The translations under genes and the position numbers were made by a program. Below are positions 35,535 through 45,960 of a stretch of DNA of 64,000 nt, one piece after another (position 1 is the first letter of the stretch; every line of letters starts with the position of its first letter). A model generated the notes under the pieces. That model saw only the letters and a program-made list of their open reading frames with translations, was not told the DNA's origin and did not search any database. Source of the stretch: Massilia violaceinigra (GTDB lineage: Bacteria; Pseudomonadota; Gammaproteobacteria; Burkholderiales; Burkholderiaceae_D); contig NZ_CP024608.1 in the NCBI RefSeq assembly GCF_002752675.1, positions 372,001 through 436,000 of the forward strand, given 5' to 3'.

Positions 35535-36727
35535 GCCCGTACCGCCTGGCCCTGCGCACCCTGATGCTGGGACGCACCCGCAGCGTGCTGGCGATCGTGC
35601 TGATCGGGGCCAGCCTGTGCGTGCTCGACTTATTTGCGGGCAATATCGCCAGCACCCGCGCCGGCATCGAGTACCAGGCCGTGATCGGCGAACGGATGGG
35701 CCACCTGACCGTTATTCCCGCCCCTTCCGCCGGCGAGCCACGCCTGTTCGGTCCGGAGGAAGCGGAGCGCGCGCGCTCTGTGCTGGCGCGCGTGAAGGGC
35801 ATCGCGCTGGTGGTGCCGGAAATCAGCGTGGCCGGGATCGCCGCCACGGCCGAGCGCTCGGCCACATTTGGCGGGCAGGGCATGCGCATGCCCGATGAAT
35901 CGGTGGTGCCGGGCCTGCAAGGCTCGCCGGGCAAGCTGCAGCCGGGCGTGAGCAATGGCATTGCCATCAGCCAGGCCAAGGCCCGTGCGCTCGCGTTGCG
36001 TGTCGGCAGCCCGCTGACGCTGACCGCGGCGGTGTCCGACGCGGCGCCCAGGCACGTCATGGCCCAGGTGGTCGATGTGTACGCGCTGCCCGGCCGCGAC
36101 GACAACATCCGCTCGCTGCTGATGCCGCTGGAACTGGCGCAGGACTTGCTCAATACCGACCGCAGCGAGCGCTTCGTGGTGTTCCTGTCCGACCCGGACC
36201 AGCTGGAACAGCAGCGCACGGTGGTGATGGCCGCGCTGCGCAAGGCGGGGGTGGGCGCCGAGGTGCGCACCTGGCAGGAATTGTCGCAGGCCTACATGCG
36301 CGCGCGCAGTGCGTCCGACCTGGCGTTCGACAGCATCGCCGGCATGGTGTTCGCGGTCATTGCGGCGACCATTGCAGCCACCATGTCGATCAATGCGCTG
36401 GAACGGCGCCGGGAAGTGGCGACCTTGCGCGCGCTGGGCATGCGCAGCCATTCGGTGTTCCTGATGCTGGTCACCGAAGCGCTGGGCATTGCGGTGGCGG
36501 GCGTGGCTGTCAGCCTGGTGGCGAGCGGAGTCATTGCGTGGATCATCAACAGGGTGACTGTCCAGGAGGATACGCAGCGCGCCTTTGCGCTGCCGATGCC
36601 GGTGGAGCTCGATGTGAACCGCATGATGATGGCGGTGGTGACGGTGCTGGCGGTGGCCTTGATGGCGGCGCTGGTGCCGGCGTTCAAGGCGGCACGCGGG
36701 AATATCGCGTCGGCGCTGGCGGCGTGA
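35531..36727 (+). CDS. MacB/FtsX-type ABC permease
   Basis: The 398-residue protein starts at 35531, sharing ATGA with the ATPase stop. It has an N-terminal membrane helix (about 18-36), a periplasmic MacB-like domain (about 40-260) and three C-terminal helices with the LRALGM motif (EVATLRALGMRSHSVF), as in LolC/E and MacB. With the upstream ATPase it would move a lipid, lipoprotein or small molecule away from the inner membrane by mechanotransmission. Substrate unknown. Confidence 0.87.
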   Translation: MSPYRLALRTLMLGRTRSVLAIVLIGASLCVLDLFAGNIASTRAGIEYQAVIGERMGHLTVIPAPSAGEPRLFGPEEAERARSVLARVKGIALVVPEISVAGIAATAERSATFGGQGMRMPDESVVPGLQGSPGKLQPGVSNGIAISQAKARALALRVGSPLTLTAAVSDAAPRHVMAQVVDVYALPGRDDNIRSLLMPLELAQDLLNTDRSERFVVFLSDPDQLEQQRTVVMAALRKAGVGAEVRTWQELSQAYMRARSASDLAFDSIAGMVFAVIAATIAATMSINALERRREVATLRALGMRSHSVFLMLVTEALGIAVAGVAVSLVASGVIAWIINRVTVQEDTQRAFALPMPVELDVNRMMMAVVTVLAVALMAALVPAFKAARGNIASALAA

Positions 36728-36784
36728 GCACGCGATGCTGCGCGCGCACGTCGCACGAAGGACATAATCGCCCGCCCCGATCTC

Positions 36785-36824
36785 GTCTGCGCCGCGCCAG
36801 GAGGGCACACGGCGCGGCGCAGAC
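36785..36824. terminator. Strong bidirectional hairpin between convergent permease and glmU
   Basis: GTCTGCGCCGCGCC and GGCGCGGCGCAGAC form a perfect 14-bp stem with a 12-nt loop, followed by GGTCTT. It lies between the two stop codons of convergent genes. Confidence 0.7.
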
Positions 36825-36874
36825 GGTCTTAAAGCTCAGGCAGCAACGTTGCGTGATGCCTGGGCTACTTCACC

Positions 36875-38251
36875 TTACTTCTTGACCTTCACCGGACGTG
36901 TCCAGTTGTCGATGGTCACCTGCCTGGTGCGCGAGATGGTCAGCTTGCCGGCTGGCGCATCTTTGGACAGCGTGGTACCGGCGCCCAGGGTCGCACCCTT
37001 GCCGACGGTAACCGGCGCGATCAGCTGGCTGTCGCTGCCGATAAATGCATCATCTTCGATCACGGTGCGGAACTTGTTGGCGCCGTCGTAATTGCAGGTA
37101 ATCGTTCCCGCGCCGATATTGACGCGCGAACCGACCGTGGCATCGCCCACATACGCCAGGTGGTTGGCCTTGCTGTGCGCCGCGATCTGGCTGTTCTTGA
37201 TCTCGACAAAGTTACCGATGTGGACATCTTCAGCCAGCTCGGTACCCGGACGCAGGCGCGCGTACGGCCCGATGACCGACTTGGCGCCCACCACCGCATC
37301 TTCAATATGACAGAACGGTTTGATATTGGTTCCCGCCGCGATGCGCGCGTTGACCAGCACATTGTGCGCGCCCACGCTCACGCCGTCGCCCAGTTCCACG
37401 CGGCCTTCGAACACGCAGCCGACGTCGATGGTCACATCGCGTCCGCAAATCAGTTCGCCACGCACATCGATGCGGGCCGGGTCGAGCAGGGTCACGCCTT
37501 TTTCCAGCAGCGCGTTGGCAATATTGAGCTGGTGACGACGCTCCAGCTCAGCGAGCTGCACCTTGCTGTTGACGCCGGCGACTTCCCATTCGGCCGACGG
37601 GTTGGCCGACACGACCGGCACGCCATCCTCCACCGCCCGGGCCACGATATCGGTCAGGTAATACTCGCCCTGCGCATTGTTGTTCGACAGCGAACCGAGC
37701 CACTTTTTCAGGTGACGGGTCGGCGCGACCATGATGCCGCTGTTGATTTCGCAGATGGCGCGTTCGGCTTCGCTGGCATCCTTTTCTTCGACGATGCGGG
37801 TAATCGTGCCGCCTTCGCGCACGATGCGGCCCAGGCCGAACGGATTGGCCTGCACCACGGTCAGGATACCGAGCTTGTCGGTGCCGGCGGCGTCGACCAG
37901 GCGCTTGAGCGAGGCCACGGCGGTGAGCGGCACGTCGCCGTACAGGATCAGGGTCGGGACATCTTCATCGAGCTGGGGCACGGCCTGGCTGACCGCGTGA
38001 CCGGTGCCGAGCTGCGGTTCTTGCAGGGCGGTATCGATGGCGGCATGGCCCGTGCTGTCCTGGCGTTTGAGCATCTCGGGCACCGCTGCGCCGCCATGCC
38101 CGTAAATAACGCATAATTTGCTCGGTGCAAGTGCCCTTGCCGTATCGATCACATGCTGCAGGAGGGGTTTGCCCGCCAGCGGGTGCAGCACTTTCGGCAG
38201 CGCAGATTGCATACGCTTTCCCATTCCAGCGGCAAGTATCACTACGTTCAT
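36875..38251 (-). CDS. glmU: Bifunctional UDP-GlcNAc pyrophosphorylase / GlcN-1-P acetyltransferase
   Basis: The 458-residue enzyme catalyses the last two steps to UDP-GlcNAc. The start [14 protein letters not shown] (38251) is the family start with the uridylyltransferase P-loop. The N-terminal domain to about 230 has the LYGDVPLT motif. The left-handed beta-helix acetyltransferase part follows with hexapeptide repeats ([38 protein letters not shown] read approximately in order). It has the full family length. It faces away from the DUF6279-type gene, 28 bp from it. Confidence 0.96.
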   Translation of the reverse strand: MNVVILAAGMGKRMQSALPKVLHPLAGKPLLQHVIDTARALAPSKLCVIYGHGGAAVPEMLKRQDSTGHAAIDTALQEPQLGTGHAVSQAVPQLDEDVPTLILYGDVPLTAVASLKRLVDAAGTDKLGILTVVQANPFGLGRIVREGGTITRIVEEKDASEAERAICEINSGIMVAPTRHLKKWLGSLSNNNAQGEYYLTDIVARAVEDGVPVVSANPSAEWEVAGVNSKVQLAELERRHQLNIANALLEKGVTLLDPARIDVRGELICGRDVTIDVGCVFEGRVELGDGVSVGAHNVLVNARIAAGTNIKPFCHIEDAVVGAKSVIGPYARLRPGTELAEDVHIGNFVEIKNSQIAAHSKANHLAYVGDATVGSRVNIGAGTITCNYDGANKFRTVIEDDAFIGSDSQLIAPVTVGKGATLGAGTTLSKDAPAGKLTISRTRQVTIDNWTRPVKVKK

Positions 38252-38278
38252 AAGCGTTCGTTCAAAAAGAGTTAATAA

Positions 38279-39169
38279 ATGAAAAAGTTTAACACGCAGG
38301 AACCATTTTCCCAGCGCTTTCGCGTTCTTTGCCTCGTGGCCATGGTGGCCGTACTGACCGCCTGCAGCGGCATCAAACTGGCCTACAACCAGGGCGACAC
38401 CTTGCTGTACTGGTGGCTGGACGCCTATGTCGACCTCGATTCGGAGCAGGCGCCGGAGGTCAAGCAGGATATCAAGGAGCTGTTCAAATGGCATCGCCAG
38501 ACCCAGTTGAAGGACTACATCCACATCCTCACTAATGCCCAGCGCCAACTCGCAGGCAACCTGAGCAAGGCTGACCTGGATGCCGATTACCGCGACATCA
38601 TCGCGCGCACCGAATTGCTGGCGCAAAAGGCCTTGCCGGAATTGACCGACCTGGCGCTGTCGATCAAGCCGGAGCAGCTCGCTCACATTGAAAAGAAGTT
38701 CGAGAAGAACAACGAGACCTTCCGCAAGAAGTTCATCCGTGGCAGCGTCGAGGATTTGCAAGAGAAGCGTTTCAAGAAATCGATGGAACAGTTCGACCTG
38801 TGGTTCGGCGACTTCAGCAGGGATCAGGAAGCCATTCTGCGCAAGGCATCCGATGCGCGTCCGCTGAACAACCAGATCTGGCTTGACGACCGCATCCGGC
38901 GCCAGCAAAGGATCCTGACGGTGCTGCGCAAGATCGACAAGGAAAACCTGGGCAAGGAAGCCGCAGCGCCGCTGGTGCAAGGCTTGATCAAGGATATGCT
39001 GGCGCGCGGGGCGGAGAACAAGCAATTTTTCGATACCTCCACCGACGGCACGATGCAGATGATCCTGACCGCGGTGAAAATTGCCACGCCAGAGCAGAAG
39101 GCCCATGCGCAGAAACGCATGCAGGGATGGATCAGCGACTTCAACACCCTGGCTGCCGAAACCAAGTAA
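38279..39169 (+). CDS. DUF6279-type lipoprotein
   Basis: The 296-residue lipoprotein has signal peptide [14 protein letters not shown], with the lipobox LTAC. The mature part begins [20 protein letters not shown], the typical N-terminus of DUF6279 proteins, and continues as a long helical domain ([20 protein letters not shown] and onward). The family is widespread in gammaproteobacteria and betaproteobacteria; its function is not known. It is divergent from glmU. Confidence 0.85.
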   Translation: MKKFNTQEPFSQRFRVLCLVAMVAVLTACSGIKLAYNQGDTLLYWWLDAYVDLDSEQAPEVKQDIKELFKWHRQTQLKDYIHILTNAQRQLAGNLSKADLDADYRDIIARTELLAQKALPELTDLALSIKPEQLAHIEKKFEKNNETFRKKFIRGSVEDLQEKRFKKSMEQFDLWFGDFSRDQEAILRKASDARPLNNQIWLDDRIRRQQRILTVLRKIDKENLGKEAAAPLVQGLIKDMLARGAENKQFFDTSTDGTMQMILTAVKIATPEQKAHAQKRMQGWISDFNTLAAETK

Positions 39170-39304
39170 GCCAACCCGCCTTACCCTGGCATCCGCCCAA
39201 GCCGACACGGCCCCCGGCGGGTGCCGGTTCCCCCTTCGCCGCCCGGCAACGCATCACACCCCCCGTGATATAGTGCGCCGGATCAGCAATCCCCCCTCGT
39301 CGCC

Positions 39305-39949
39305 ATGCAAAAGAAACCCGCCAAAGTCCCGGTGCACCGTCCGCCGCCTCCGAAACAAGTCCGCATCATCGGCGGCGCCTGGAAGCGCTCGACGCTGCCC
39401 GTGCTCGACGCGCTCGGCCTGCGGCCCACCCCGGACCGGGTGCGCGAAACGGTGTTTAACTGGATTAACCACCTGTGGGACGCCAACTGGGCCGGGGCCG
39501 ACGTGCTCGACCTGTTCGCCGGCAGCGGCGCCCTCGGTTTCGAGGCAGCCAGCCGCGGCGCCCGCTCAGTGACCATGATCGACAGCCACACGCCGGTCGT
39601 GCGCCAGCTCGGCGACGTGAAGATCAAGCTCAAGGCCGACAACGTCCAGGTGGCCCGCGGCGACGCGCTGGCCGGCGCGCAAAACATGGCGCTGCGCGGC
39701 CAGCGCTTCCAGCTGGTGTTCCTCGATCCGCCCTACCAGCAAAACCTGCTCGAGCGCAGCCTGCCGCTGACCGCCGGCCTGCTCGCCGAAGACGGCCTGG
39801 TGTATGCCGAATCCGGCGCGCCGCTGCCGTTCGAACCGGAAGACGGCAGTGCCGTGCCCGACTGGCTTGCGCCGTGGGAAGCGGTGCGTAATGACAAGGC
39901 CGGCATCGTGTTCTATTACCTGCTCAAGCTGCGCAAAACGGCAGCGTAA
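39305..39949 (+). CDS. rsmD: 16S rRNA (guanine(966)-N2)-methyltransferase
   Basis: The 214-residue SAM-dependent methyltransferase carries the family marks RIIGGAWKRSTLPV, LRPTPDRVRETVFNWI, the SAM-binding VLDLFAGSGALGFEA and the catalytic FLDPPY. It modifies G966 in assembled 30S subunits. It precedes coaD, the usual order in proteobacteria (rsmD-coaD-ferredoxin). Confidence 0.95.
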   Translation: MQKKPAKVPVHRPPPPKQVRIIGGAWKRSTLPVLDALGLRPTPDRVRETVFNWINHLWDANWAGADVLDLFAGSGALGFEAASRGARSVTMIDSHTPVVRQLGDVKIKLKADNVQVARGDALAGAQNMALRGQRFQLVFLDPPYQQNLLERSLPLTAGLLAEDGLVYAESGAPLPFEPEDGSAVPDWLAPWEAVRNDKAGIVFYYLLKLRKTAA

Positions 39950-40060
39950 TCACGATCGGTCAGCGGTTTATTCGGTCGCGATCCTCCCCGCCGTATGGCG
40001 CCGCAGGGACCGCGCATAAATTTCAGGCATAATGCGCGTTCTATATTGGTGCATCTCTAG

Positions 40061-40567
<507 letters not shown>

Positions 40568-40575
40568 AAAGCTGA

Positions 40576-40857
<282 letters not shown>

Positions 40858-40877
40858 GCGACAGCGTCTGACGCAGC

Positions 40878-40897
40878 GGTGGGGCAGCAGCCCCGCC
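40878..40897 (+). terminator. Hairpin after the ferredoxin gene
   Basis: GGTGGGGC and GCCCCGCC pair around AGCA (one G-T), 21 bp after the stop codon. It lacks a T-run. Confidence 0.4.
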
Positions 40898-41292
40898 AAG
40901 CTCAATGCAGCCTTACCAAGATGTCTTATCAAGTTATAAATTCATGTGCCTTCTAAGCCACAGATTTGTTTTGAAATCATCATAAAACCTGCATAAAATG
41001 CCTCCACGGCAATTTTTTTGAGAAATACAATGGTATATTTACCTAGTCCATTAGCTCGCCTACATTAAATTTTCCTCGCAGCGCACATTCCGGCACCATC
41101 TCGACCGTACGTAAAGACTATAATACCCGCCGCGTAAATACGATGGCGCTATGGCCTTGTCCACCGTCGTGCCGGCTGCTGCGTTGAAGGAATATGCTGG
41201 CGTGCCGGTCGACTTACTTGATGCTGGCAAGCCGCAGGCCAGCATGAGCGTTTTTCATGCGGAACAAAAACAGATTAATCACTGGAGACACC
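40898..41292. other. AT-rich intergenic region with a -10 box
   Basis: No convincing gene was seen. TATAAT at about 41119-41124 could be the -10 box of the chalcone-isomerase-like gene with a leader of about 160 nt; no good -35 is present. GGAGACACC precedes the ATG at 41293. Confidence 0.35.
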
Positions 41293-41889
41293 ATGATCGC
41301 AATGAACAGATTCACTTTCAAAGGCTTGCTGGCAGGTATTGTCCTCGCTTGCGCCTTCGGCCAGGGTGCCTCCGCGGCGGAGATCAGCGGCGTCAAGCTG
41401 GAAGACACCATCAAGGTCGCCGGCAAGGATCTCAAGCTCAATGGCTACGGGATGCGCCAGAAATTCGTGGCCAAGGTGTATGTCACCGCACTGTACCTGC
41501 CGGAAAAGAGCAAATCATTCCCTGAGATCATGAAGATGGATGGCCCGCGCCGCGTCAGCCTCGTGCTGATGCGCGACCTGACGTCGGACGATTTCGGCGA
41601 CGCCTTCATGAACGGCCTGAATAACAACCTCAATAACGATGAGAAATCCAAGATCGTCTCGCAGATCAGCAAATTCGGCGAAATGTTCGGCCTGCTGCAA
41701 GGATTGAAGAAGGGCGATGTCCTGCACCTGGACTGGATCCCCGGCACCGGGACCCAATGCGAGTTCAACGGCAAGAAAATCGGTGAAGTCGTCCCCGACC
41801 TGTTGTTCTACAACGCGATCTTGCGCATCTGGATGGGCGAGCGCCCGGTTGATGCGGGCTTGAAGAATGCCTTGCTCTCGGCGAAATAA
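41293..41889 (+). CDS. Chalcone isomerase-like periplasmic protein
   Basis: The 198-residue product has a signal peptide (TFKGLLAGIVLACAFGQGASA then A) and a chalcone isomerase-like fold: GVKLEDTIKVAGKDLKLNGY, FVAKVYVTALYLPEKSK and the late GERPVDAGLKNALL. In bacteria these proteins are not flavonoid enzymes. They probably bind fatty acids or similar ligands; the actual role is unknown. A strong terminator follows. Confidence 0.88.
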   Translation: MIAMNRFTFKGLLAGIVLACAFGQGASAAEISGVKLEDTIKVAGKDLKLNGYGMRQKFVAKVYVTALYLPEKSKSFPEIMKMDGPRRVSLVLMRDLTSDDFGDAFMNGLNNNLNNDEKSKIVSQISKFGEMFGLLQGLKKGDVLHLDWIPGTGTQCEFNGKKIGEVVPDLLFYNAILRIWMGERPVDAGLKNALLSAK

Positions 41890-41905
41890 AATTCTCTGAT
41901 CAATG

Positions 41906-41945
41906 AAAAAGCGGCGCCGGAATATTCCAGGCGCCGCTTTTTTTT
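41906..41945. terminator. Rho-independent terminator, probably bidirectional
   Basis: GCGGCGCC and GGCGCCGC form the stem, flanked by AAAAA on one side and eight or more T on the other. It separates convergent genes and can terminate both. Confidence 0.9.
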
Positions 41946-41974
41946 GTGCAGCCGCTTGCGCGACTGGCCAACGA

Positions 41975-42262
41975 TCAGGAACGGGCGGCCATGGCGCGCA
42001 GTTCGGCCGTCAGGCTGGCGTTGCCGGAAGAAGAATTCGTCATCCGTTGCAGCAATTTGGCGTTGCGCATGTTGCGGCGGGCGTCCAGCTGGTCCCTGCT
42101 CAGGCGCGGATTCACCACCAGCACCAGCGCGCGGAAGATGCCGATCAGCAAAGGCTTGAAGAACAGGGCGACTGCGGCGATCGCCAGCACCAGGCCGACG
42201 CTGCGCAGCAGCGGCAGCAGCGTCAAGGCGGTGTCGCCCATGGTTTGCAGCAAAATAGACAT
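41975..42262 (-). CDS. Small membrane protein, hypothetical
   Basis: The 95-residue product starts at MSILLQTMGD (42262), since 36 nt of open frame further upstream add only a non-homologous tail. It has one long hydrophobic segment (LLRSVGLVLAIAAVALFFKP, possibly two short helices), then a basic cytoplasmic part (RLSRDQLDARRNMRNAKLLQ). No family recognised. Such proteins are common in Oxalobacteraceae. It is divergent from the LysR gene. Confidence 0.6.
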   Translation of the reverse strand: MSILLQTMGDTALTLLPLLRSVGLVLAIAAVALFFKPLLIGIFRALVLVVNPRLSRDQLDARRNMRNAKLLQRMTNSSSGNASLTAELRAMAARS

Positions 42263-42406
42263 GATGTTGAAATCGCAGTAGCAGTTGTTATGTATCAACT
42301 ATAGTGCAACGCAACATATAAATCCAATTCCAAAATCCCATATCAATTATATTAATGGTGAATGGATTGCGGTATGATACCTAATCGCCAACTTTTCTGA
42401 ATCGCC

Positions 42407-43357
42407 ATGAGCTTTCTGACGCTGGACCTGAACCTGCTGCGTGTGTTCGACGCGGTGATGACCGAGCAAAACCTGACGCGCGCGGCCGGCCATCTGGCCA
42501 TGACGCAGCCGGCGGTATCGAACGCGATCAAGCGCTTGCGCGAGAGTCTGGGCGACGAATTGCTCATCCGCACAGCCTACGGCGTCAAGCCGACCCCGCG
42601 CGCCGAGTCGCTGTGGCCGGCCGTGCGCCAGGCCCTGGCCGGGCTGGAAGCGGCTGTTACCCCGGAAACCTTCGACGTCTCCAAGGCGCATGCGACCTTC
42701 CGCATGGCGATGGCGGACGCGACGGCGGCGTTCTGGCTGCCTTCGCTGATGCGTTCGATCGAGAGCGAAGCCCCGGGCGTGAATGTGCGCATGGTGCCGC
42801 TGACGACGCGCGAACCGCGGCCGATGCTGCTGCGCGGCGACATCGACCTGGCGGTGGGTTTTTTCCCTGGCGTGGCCGCGCAATTGTCGAGCGACACCAG
42901 TTCGCCGATCCGCCATGAGCGGCTGTACTCGGGGCATTACGTGTGCGTGATGCGCAAGAATCATCCGCTGGCCAAGGTGGAACTGGGGATGGAAAATTAC
43001 TGCGCGGCGAATCACCTGCTGGTCAGTTTCTCGGGGCGCGCGCATGGATTGGTGGACGAAGCGCTGGCGCAGCTGGGCCGCGAGCGGCGCATTTTGCTGA
43101 CGGTGAACCAGTTCTTCACGGCGGGGCGGGTGGTGGCCAATTCGGATCTGATAACCGTGCTGCCAAAGCACCTGATCGCCTCGACGGGGATGACCGATGC
43201 GCTGGTGTGGCGCGAGCTGCCGTTCAGTTTGCCGGCCGTGCACCTCGACATGCTCTGGCACGAACGCGACGCCCGCAGCCCCGCGCATAAATGGCTGCGC
43301 AAGCATTTGGAGGGGATGAATACGACGACCTTGAGGGGGGTGGCGAATAGCGATTGA
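42407..43357 (+). CDS. LysR-type regulator, NodD/NahR-like
   Basis: The 316-residue protein has an N-terminal wHTH (LDLNLLRVFDAVMTEQNLTR, AMTQPAVSNAIKRLRESLGD) and a complete effector domain. The start MSFLTLDLNLLRVF and the ELLIRTAYGVKPTPRAE segment place it with the NodD/NahR/LeuO branch, which mostly activates in response to aromatic or plant compounds. No divergent partner gene adjoins apart from the small membrane protein, so the target is unclear. Confidence 0.88.
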   Translation: MSFLTLDLNLLRVFDAVMTEQNLTRAAGHLAMTQPAVSNAIKRLRESLGDELLIRTAYGVKPTPRAESLWPAVRQALAGLEAAVTPETFDVSKAHATFRMAMADATAAFWLPSLMRSIESEAPGVNVRMVPLTTREPRPMLLRGDIDLAVGFFPGVAAQLSSDTSSPIRHERLYSGHYVCVMRKNHPLAKVELGMENYCAANHLLVSFSGRAHGLVDEALAQLGRERRILLTVNQFFTAGRVVANSDLITVLPKHLIASTGMTDALVWRELPFSLPAVHLDMLWHERDARSPAHKWLRKHLEGMNTTTLRGVANSD

Positions 43358-43374
43358 GTAGAGTCGGCCCGTAA

Positions 43375-43485
43375 ACCGTCATTCCCGCACAGGCGGGAAT
43401 CCAAGTTCGTGCCGCAGCCAGGTAGCGGCTCGCTAAATTGGGTTCCCGCCGAGTGCCGCCTTGGCGCGGGAACGACGGTTTGGGG
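43375..43485. repeat. REP-like inverted repeat element, imperfect
   Basis: CGTCATTCCCGCACAGGCGG and the following GAATCCAAG are paired, imperfectly, with a later TTGGGTTCCCGCC and GCGGGAACGACGG. A closely related and more perfect copy lies at 58136-58228. It sits between the LysR gene and the chemoreceptor gene. Confidence 0.7.
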
Positions 43486-43583
43486 GTTAGCGGCGGATTT
43501 CGGGGTTAGCGACCGTTTTGTGGGATTAGCGACGGTTTTGGAGTGAGCGGCGTTTTAAGGCTTACCAAGTTCATGATCGGTAC

Positions 43584-45146
43584 CTACTTGGCCGCCGACC
43601 GATAACCGACCCGAAACCCACCCCAATGCTTCCCATCCACATAAATCGGCACCGACAAGTCGTGCATGACTTCCCCCGTATCGCGCTTGTACGTCTGCAG
43701 CAAAAACGGCTTGGTATTCGATCCGCAGCGCGACCCGGTGCGGTCGTTGAAAATCCGCTTGGTGCGGTTGTTCACGATATCCACATCGTAATCGCCCGTG
43801 AGCGGCTGCGAGAACTTCTTGTTGTGGGTCGGGAAGTAGCCATTATTATCCACCGCCCCCGCATAGGCCAGCTGCGGCATGCTCGCCAATAACCCCTCCT
43901 GCAAGGCCGGCAGCACGCGGTCGGTAAACGCATCGAAGCGCGTATTGTGCTTGGGTGGATCGGTATTCGGAATCGGCTTGTAACGACGGTCGAACAGCGC
44001 CTCATGGGTGATCTGGCTCGCTTTGAGCGCCGCGCTGAACAACTGTCCTACCTCTGCCGCTGCCTGCTGCGCCGCCATACGGATCGCATCGTGCGATGTC
44101 GCCAGCATGGACTCCCCCATGGCCCCGGCAATCGATTCCGCCTTTTCGGCCAGCGCCATCGCCGAGCCGGTCGCGCGCGGCAACGCCGCATTGGTCGACA
44201 GCATGCTGTCGCGGATCTGCGTCAGCGCGCCGGAAATGCCGCGCGTCGTTTCCACGTGCGTGCGCGCCGCCCCCGCAATCTGCCCGATTTCCGATTCCGA
44301 CACGCCTGAGGAGCGTTCGATATTGCCCAGGAAACCGTGAACCCGCTCAACATTGCCAGCCGCATCGTTCACCAACGTGGCCAGCGAGGCCATGCCGACG
44401 CTCGCCATTGCTGCCTGTTCATTAATCGCACGCACCATCATGCTGATTTCGCCGGCAGCCTCGCGGGTGCGGTGCGCCAGTTGCCGCACTTCACCAGCCA
44501 CGACCGCAAACCCGCGCCCGTGTTCGCCGGCCCGCGCCGCTTCGATCGCGGCATTGAGCGCCAGCAGGTTGGTGCGTGCGGATATTTCGGTGATGACGTC
44601 GGTAAAACCGGTGATGGCTTTCGACTTTTCCTGCAGCGCGCTCATGGTGCTGGCCGCCTGCTGGGCGTCGACACGGGCGCCGCTGATACGCCTGAGTCCT
44701 TCGGCCACCTCGGCGCGCCCGGCCACGCTTTCGCTGCGCACTTCGGCGGCCACCTTGGCGGCGCGCTCGGCATTGACGGCAATCTGCTCGGTCGTGTGTG
44801 CCACGTCTTCGGCGCTGGCGACGATGCCGACCGCAGTCTGCACGTCTTTCTCGATCTTTTTCTTGACCGAATCAACAAAATACGAGGTTTCGGCGGCGCC
44901 GATCATGATGTCGTCGATCGAATGACCGACAACGGCGATAAACTGCTGGCTATGGTCGCCATCGCCGTTCTTTTGCAGAAGGAGGAAGAGTCCAAGGCTG
45001 ACCACGCCCGAGATGGCAGCCGCGGGCACGGGCCCCAGCGCCGGACCGGCGGCGAGGCCGAGCAGGAAAACAGCAAGGACGCCGCCGGCGGCAGCGCCGC
45101 AGCAGCCGAGCGCGAGGCGTCCCGACTTCGATCGAAGTTGCTTCAT
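43584..45146 (-). CDS. Methyl-accepting chemotaxis protein with C-terminal sensing domain
   Basis: The start at 45146 (MKQLRSK) follows GAGGAACAC; the open frame goes further without a ribosome site. The 520-residue protein has two membrane helices at about 12-60 with almost no periplasmic loop. The signalling domain has the hairpin tip [20 protein letters not shown] and the following [15 protein letters not shown] further cytoplasmic domain (about 385-520) has [36 protein letters not shown] and [20 protein letters not shown]. This C-terminal, Cache-like module is the probable sensor, so it would detect an internal signal. Confidence 0.9.
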   Translation of the reverse strand: MKQLRSKSGRLALGCCGAAAGGVLAVFLLGLAAGPALGPVPAAAISGVVSLGLFLLLQKNGDGDHSQQFIAVVGHSIDDIMIGAAETSYFVDSVKKKIEKDVQTAVGIVASAEDVAHTTEQIAVNAERAAKVAAEVRSESVAGRAEVAEGLRRISGARVDAQQAASTMSALQEKSKAITGFTDVITEISARTNLLALNAAIEAARAGEHGRGFAVVAGEVRQLAHRTREAAGEISMMVRAINEQAAMASVGMASLATLVNDAAGNVERVHGFLGNIERSSGVSESEIGQIAGAARTHVETTRGISGALTQIRDSMLSTNAALPRATGSAMALAEKAESIAGAMGESMLATSHDAIRMAAQQAAAEVGQLFSAALKASQITHEALFDRRYKPIPNTDPPKHNTRFDAFTDRVLPALQEGLLASMPQLAYAGAVDNNGYFPTHNKKFSQPLTGDYDVDIVNNRTKRIFNDRTGSRCGSNTKPFLLQTYKRDTGEVMHDLSVPIYVDGKHWGGFRVGYRSAAK

Positions 45147-45286
45147 GTGTTCCTCTGGCCGCCGCTGGCGTCCCTGGTACAGCTGAGTATCCCGGTAGTC
45201 GAGATACATAACGTACAGTATTACCAAAGGAAGCTCAACGCATTTGCAAGGCAATGTGTCCAAAGAAAAACATTTCCACCAAGTGC

Positions 45287-45742
45287 TTATTTGATCGGCA
45301 GTTTAGTGGTATTTTTCACTTCCTCCATGACGGCGTAGGTATGGGTTTCGCGCACGCCTTTCTGGAGCAAGGTTTTGCCGAGGAATTCGCGATACGCCGC
45401 CATGTCCTTGACCCGCGCCTTGACCAGATAGTCGAAGCCGCCGGCCACCATGTGGCATTCGAGCACCTCAGGGATGATTTGTACGCTATTCTTGAAGGCA
45501 TCGAAGACTTCGGGCGTGGTGCGGTCGAGCACAACTTCGATGAAAACGAGCAAGGAAACATCGAGCAACTGGGGATTGAGCTGGGCCGTGTAGCCCATGA
45601 TGTAGCCCGATTCGTGCAGTTTGCGCACCCGTTCCAGGCAAGCCGCCGGAGACAGGTTCACCCGCGCCGCGAGCTCCACGTTGCTGATCCGGCCGTCGCT
45701 TTGTAGTTCCGACAGAATTTTCTTGCTAATCTTGTCCAGCAT
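45287..45742 (-). CDS. putR: Lrp-family regulator of proline utilisation
   Basis: The start MLDKISKK (45742) follows GGAGATCTCGA. The 151-residue Lrp protein has HTH ([34 protein letters not shown]) and a RAM domain ([20 protein letters not shown]). It is divergent from putA, and the operator-like palindrome at 45767-45789 lies between them. In alphaproteobacteria, PutR activates putA with proline as ligand. Here putA lacks its own repressor domain, which makes such control likely. The symbol is by analogy. Confidence 0.85.
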   Translation of the reverse strand: MLDKISKKILSELQSDGRISNVELAARVNLSPAACLERVRKLHESGYIMGYTAQLNPQLLDVSLLVFIEVVLDRTTPEVFDAFKNSVQIIPEVLECHMVAGGFDYLVKARVKDMAAYREFLGKTLLQKGVRETHTYAVMEEVKNTTKLPIK

Positions 45743-45766
45743 TCGAGATCTCCGCAATAAATTTTA

Positions 45767-45789
45767 TTTGGTGAAATTGTCTCACCAAA
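45767..45789. promoter_or_regulatory. Lrp/PutR operator between putR and putA
   Basis: TTTGGTGA and TCACCAAA are perfect 8-bp arms around AATTGTC in an AT-rich stretch, 25 bp before putR and 170 bp before putA. It is the only strong palindrome in the divergent region. Confidence 0.65.
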
Positions 45790-45960
45790 AACTATCTATT
45801 GCTAGTCTTCTGTAATACCAGAATTAATCCAGAAGATTTCACTCTACAATCGAATCATCTTTTCGCGCACCTCCAGCGTGGCTTGCCTTCACGGAAAAGC
45901 CGCGCCGGAGGTGCGCGGTATCGTCTTTCCGATTCGTTTAATCCTAGTAAAGAGTTCTCA

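Noticed and set aside
41151..41525. Short plus-strand frame before and overlapping the chalcone-isomerase-like gene
   Set aside because: It overlaps a clear signal-peptide gene in another frame and lacks a ribosome site; the 5' part may only be leader.
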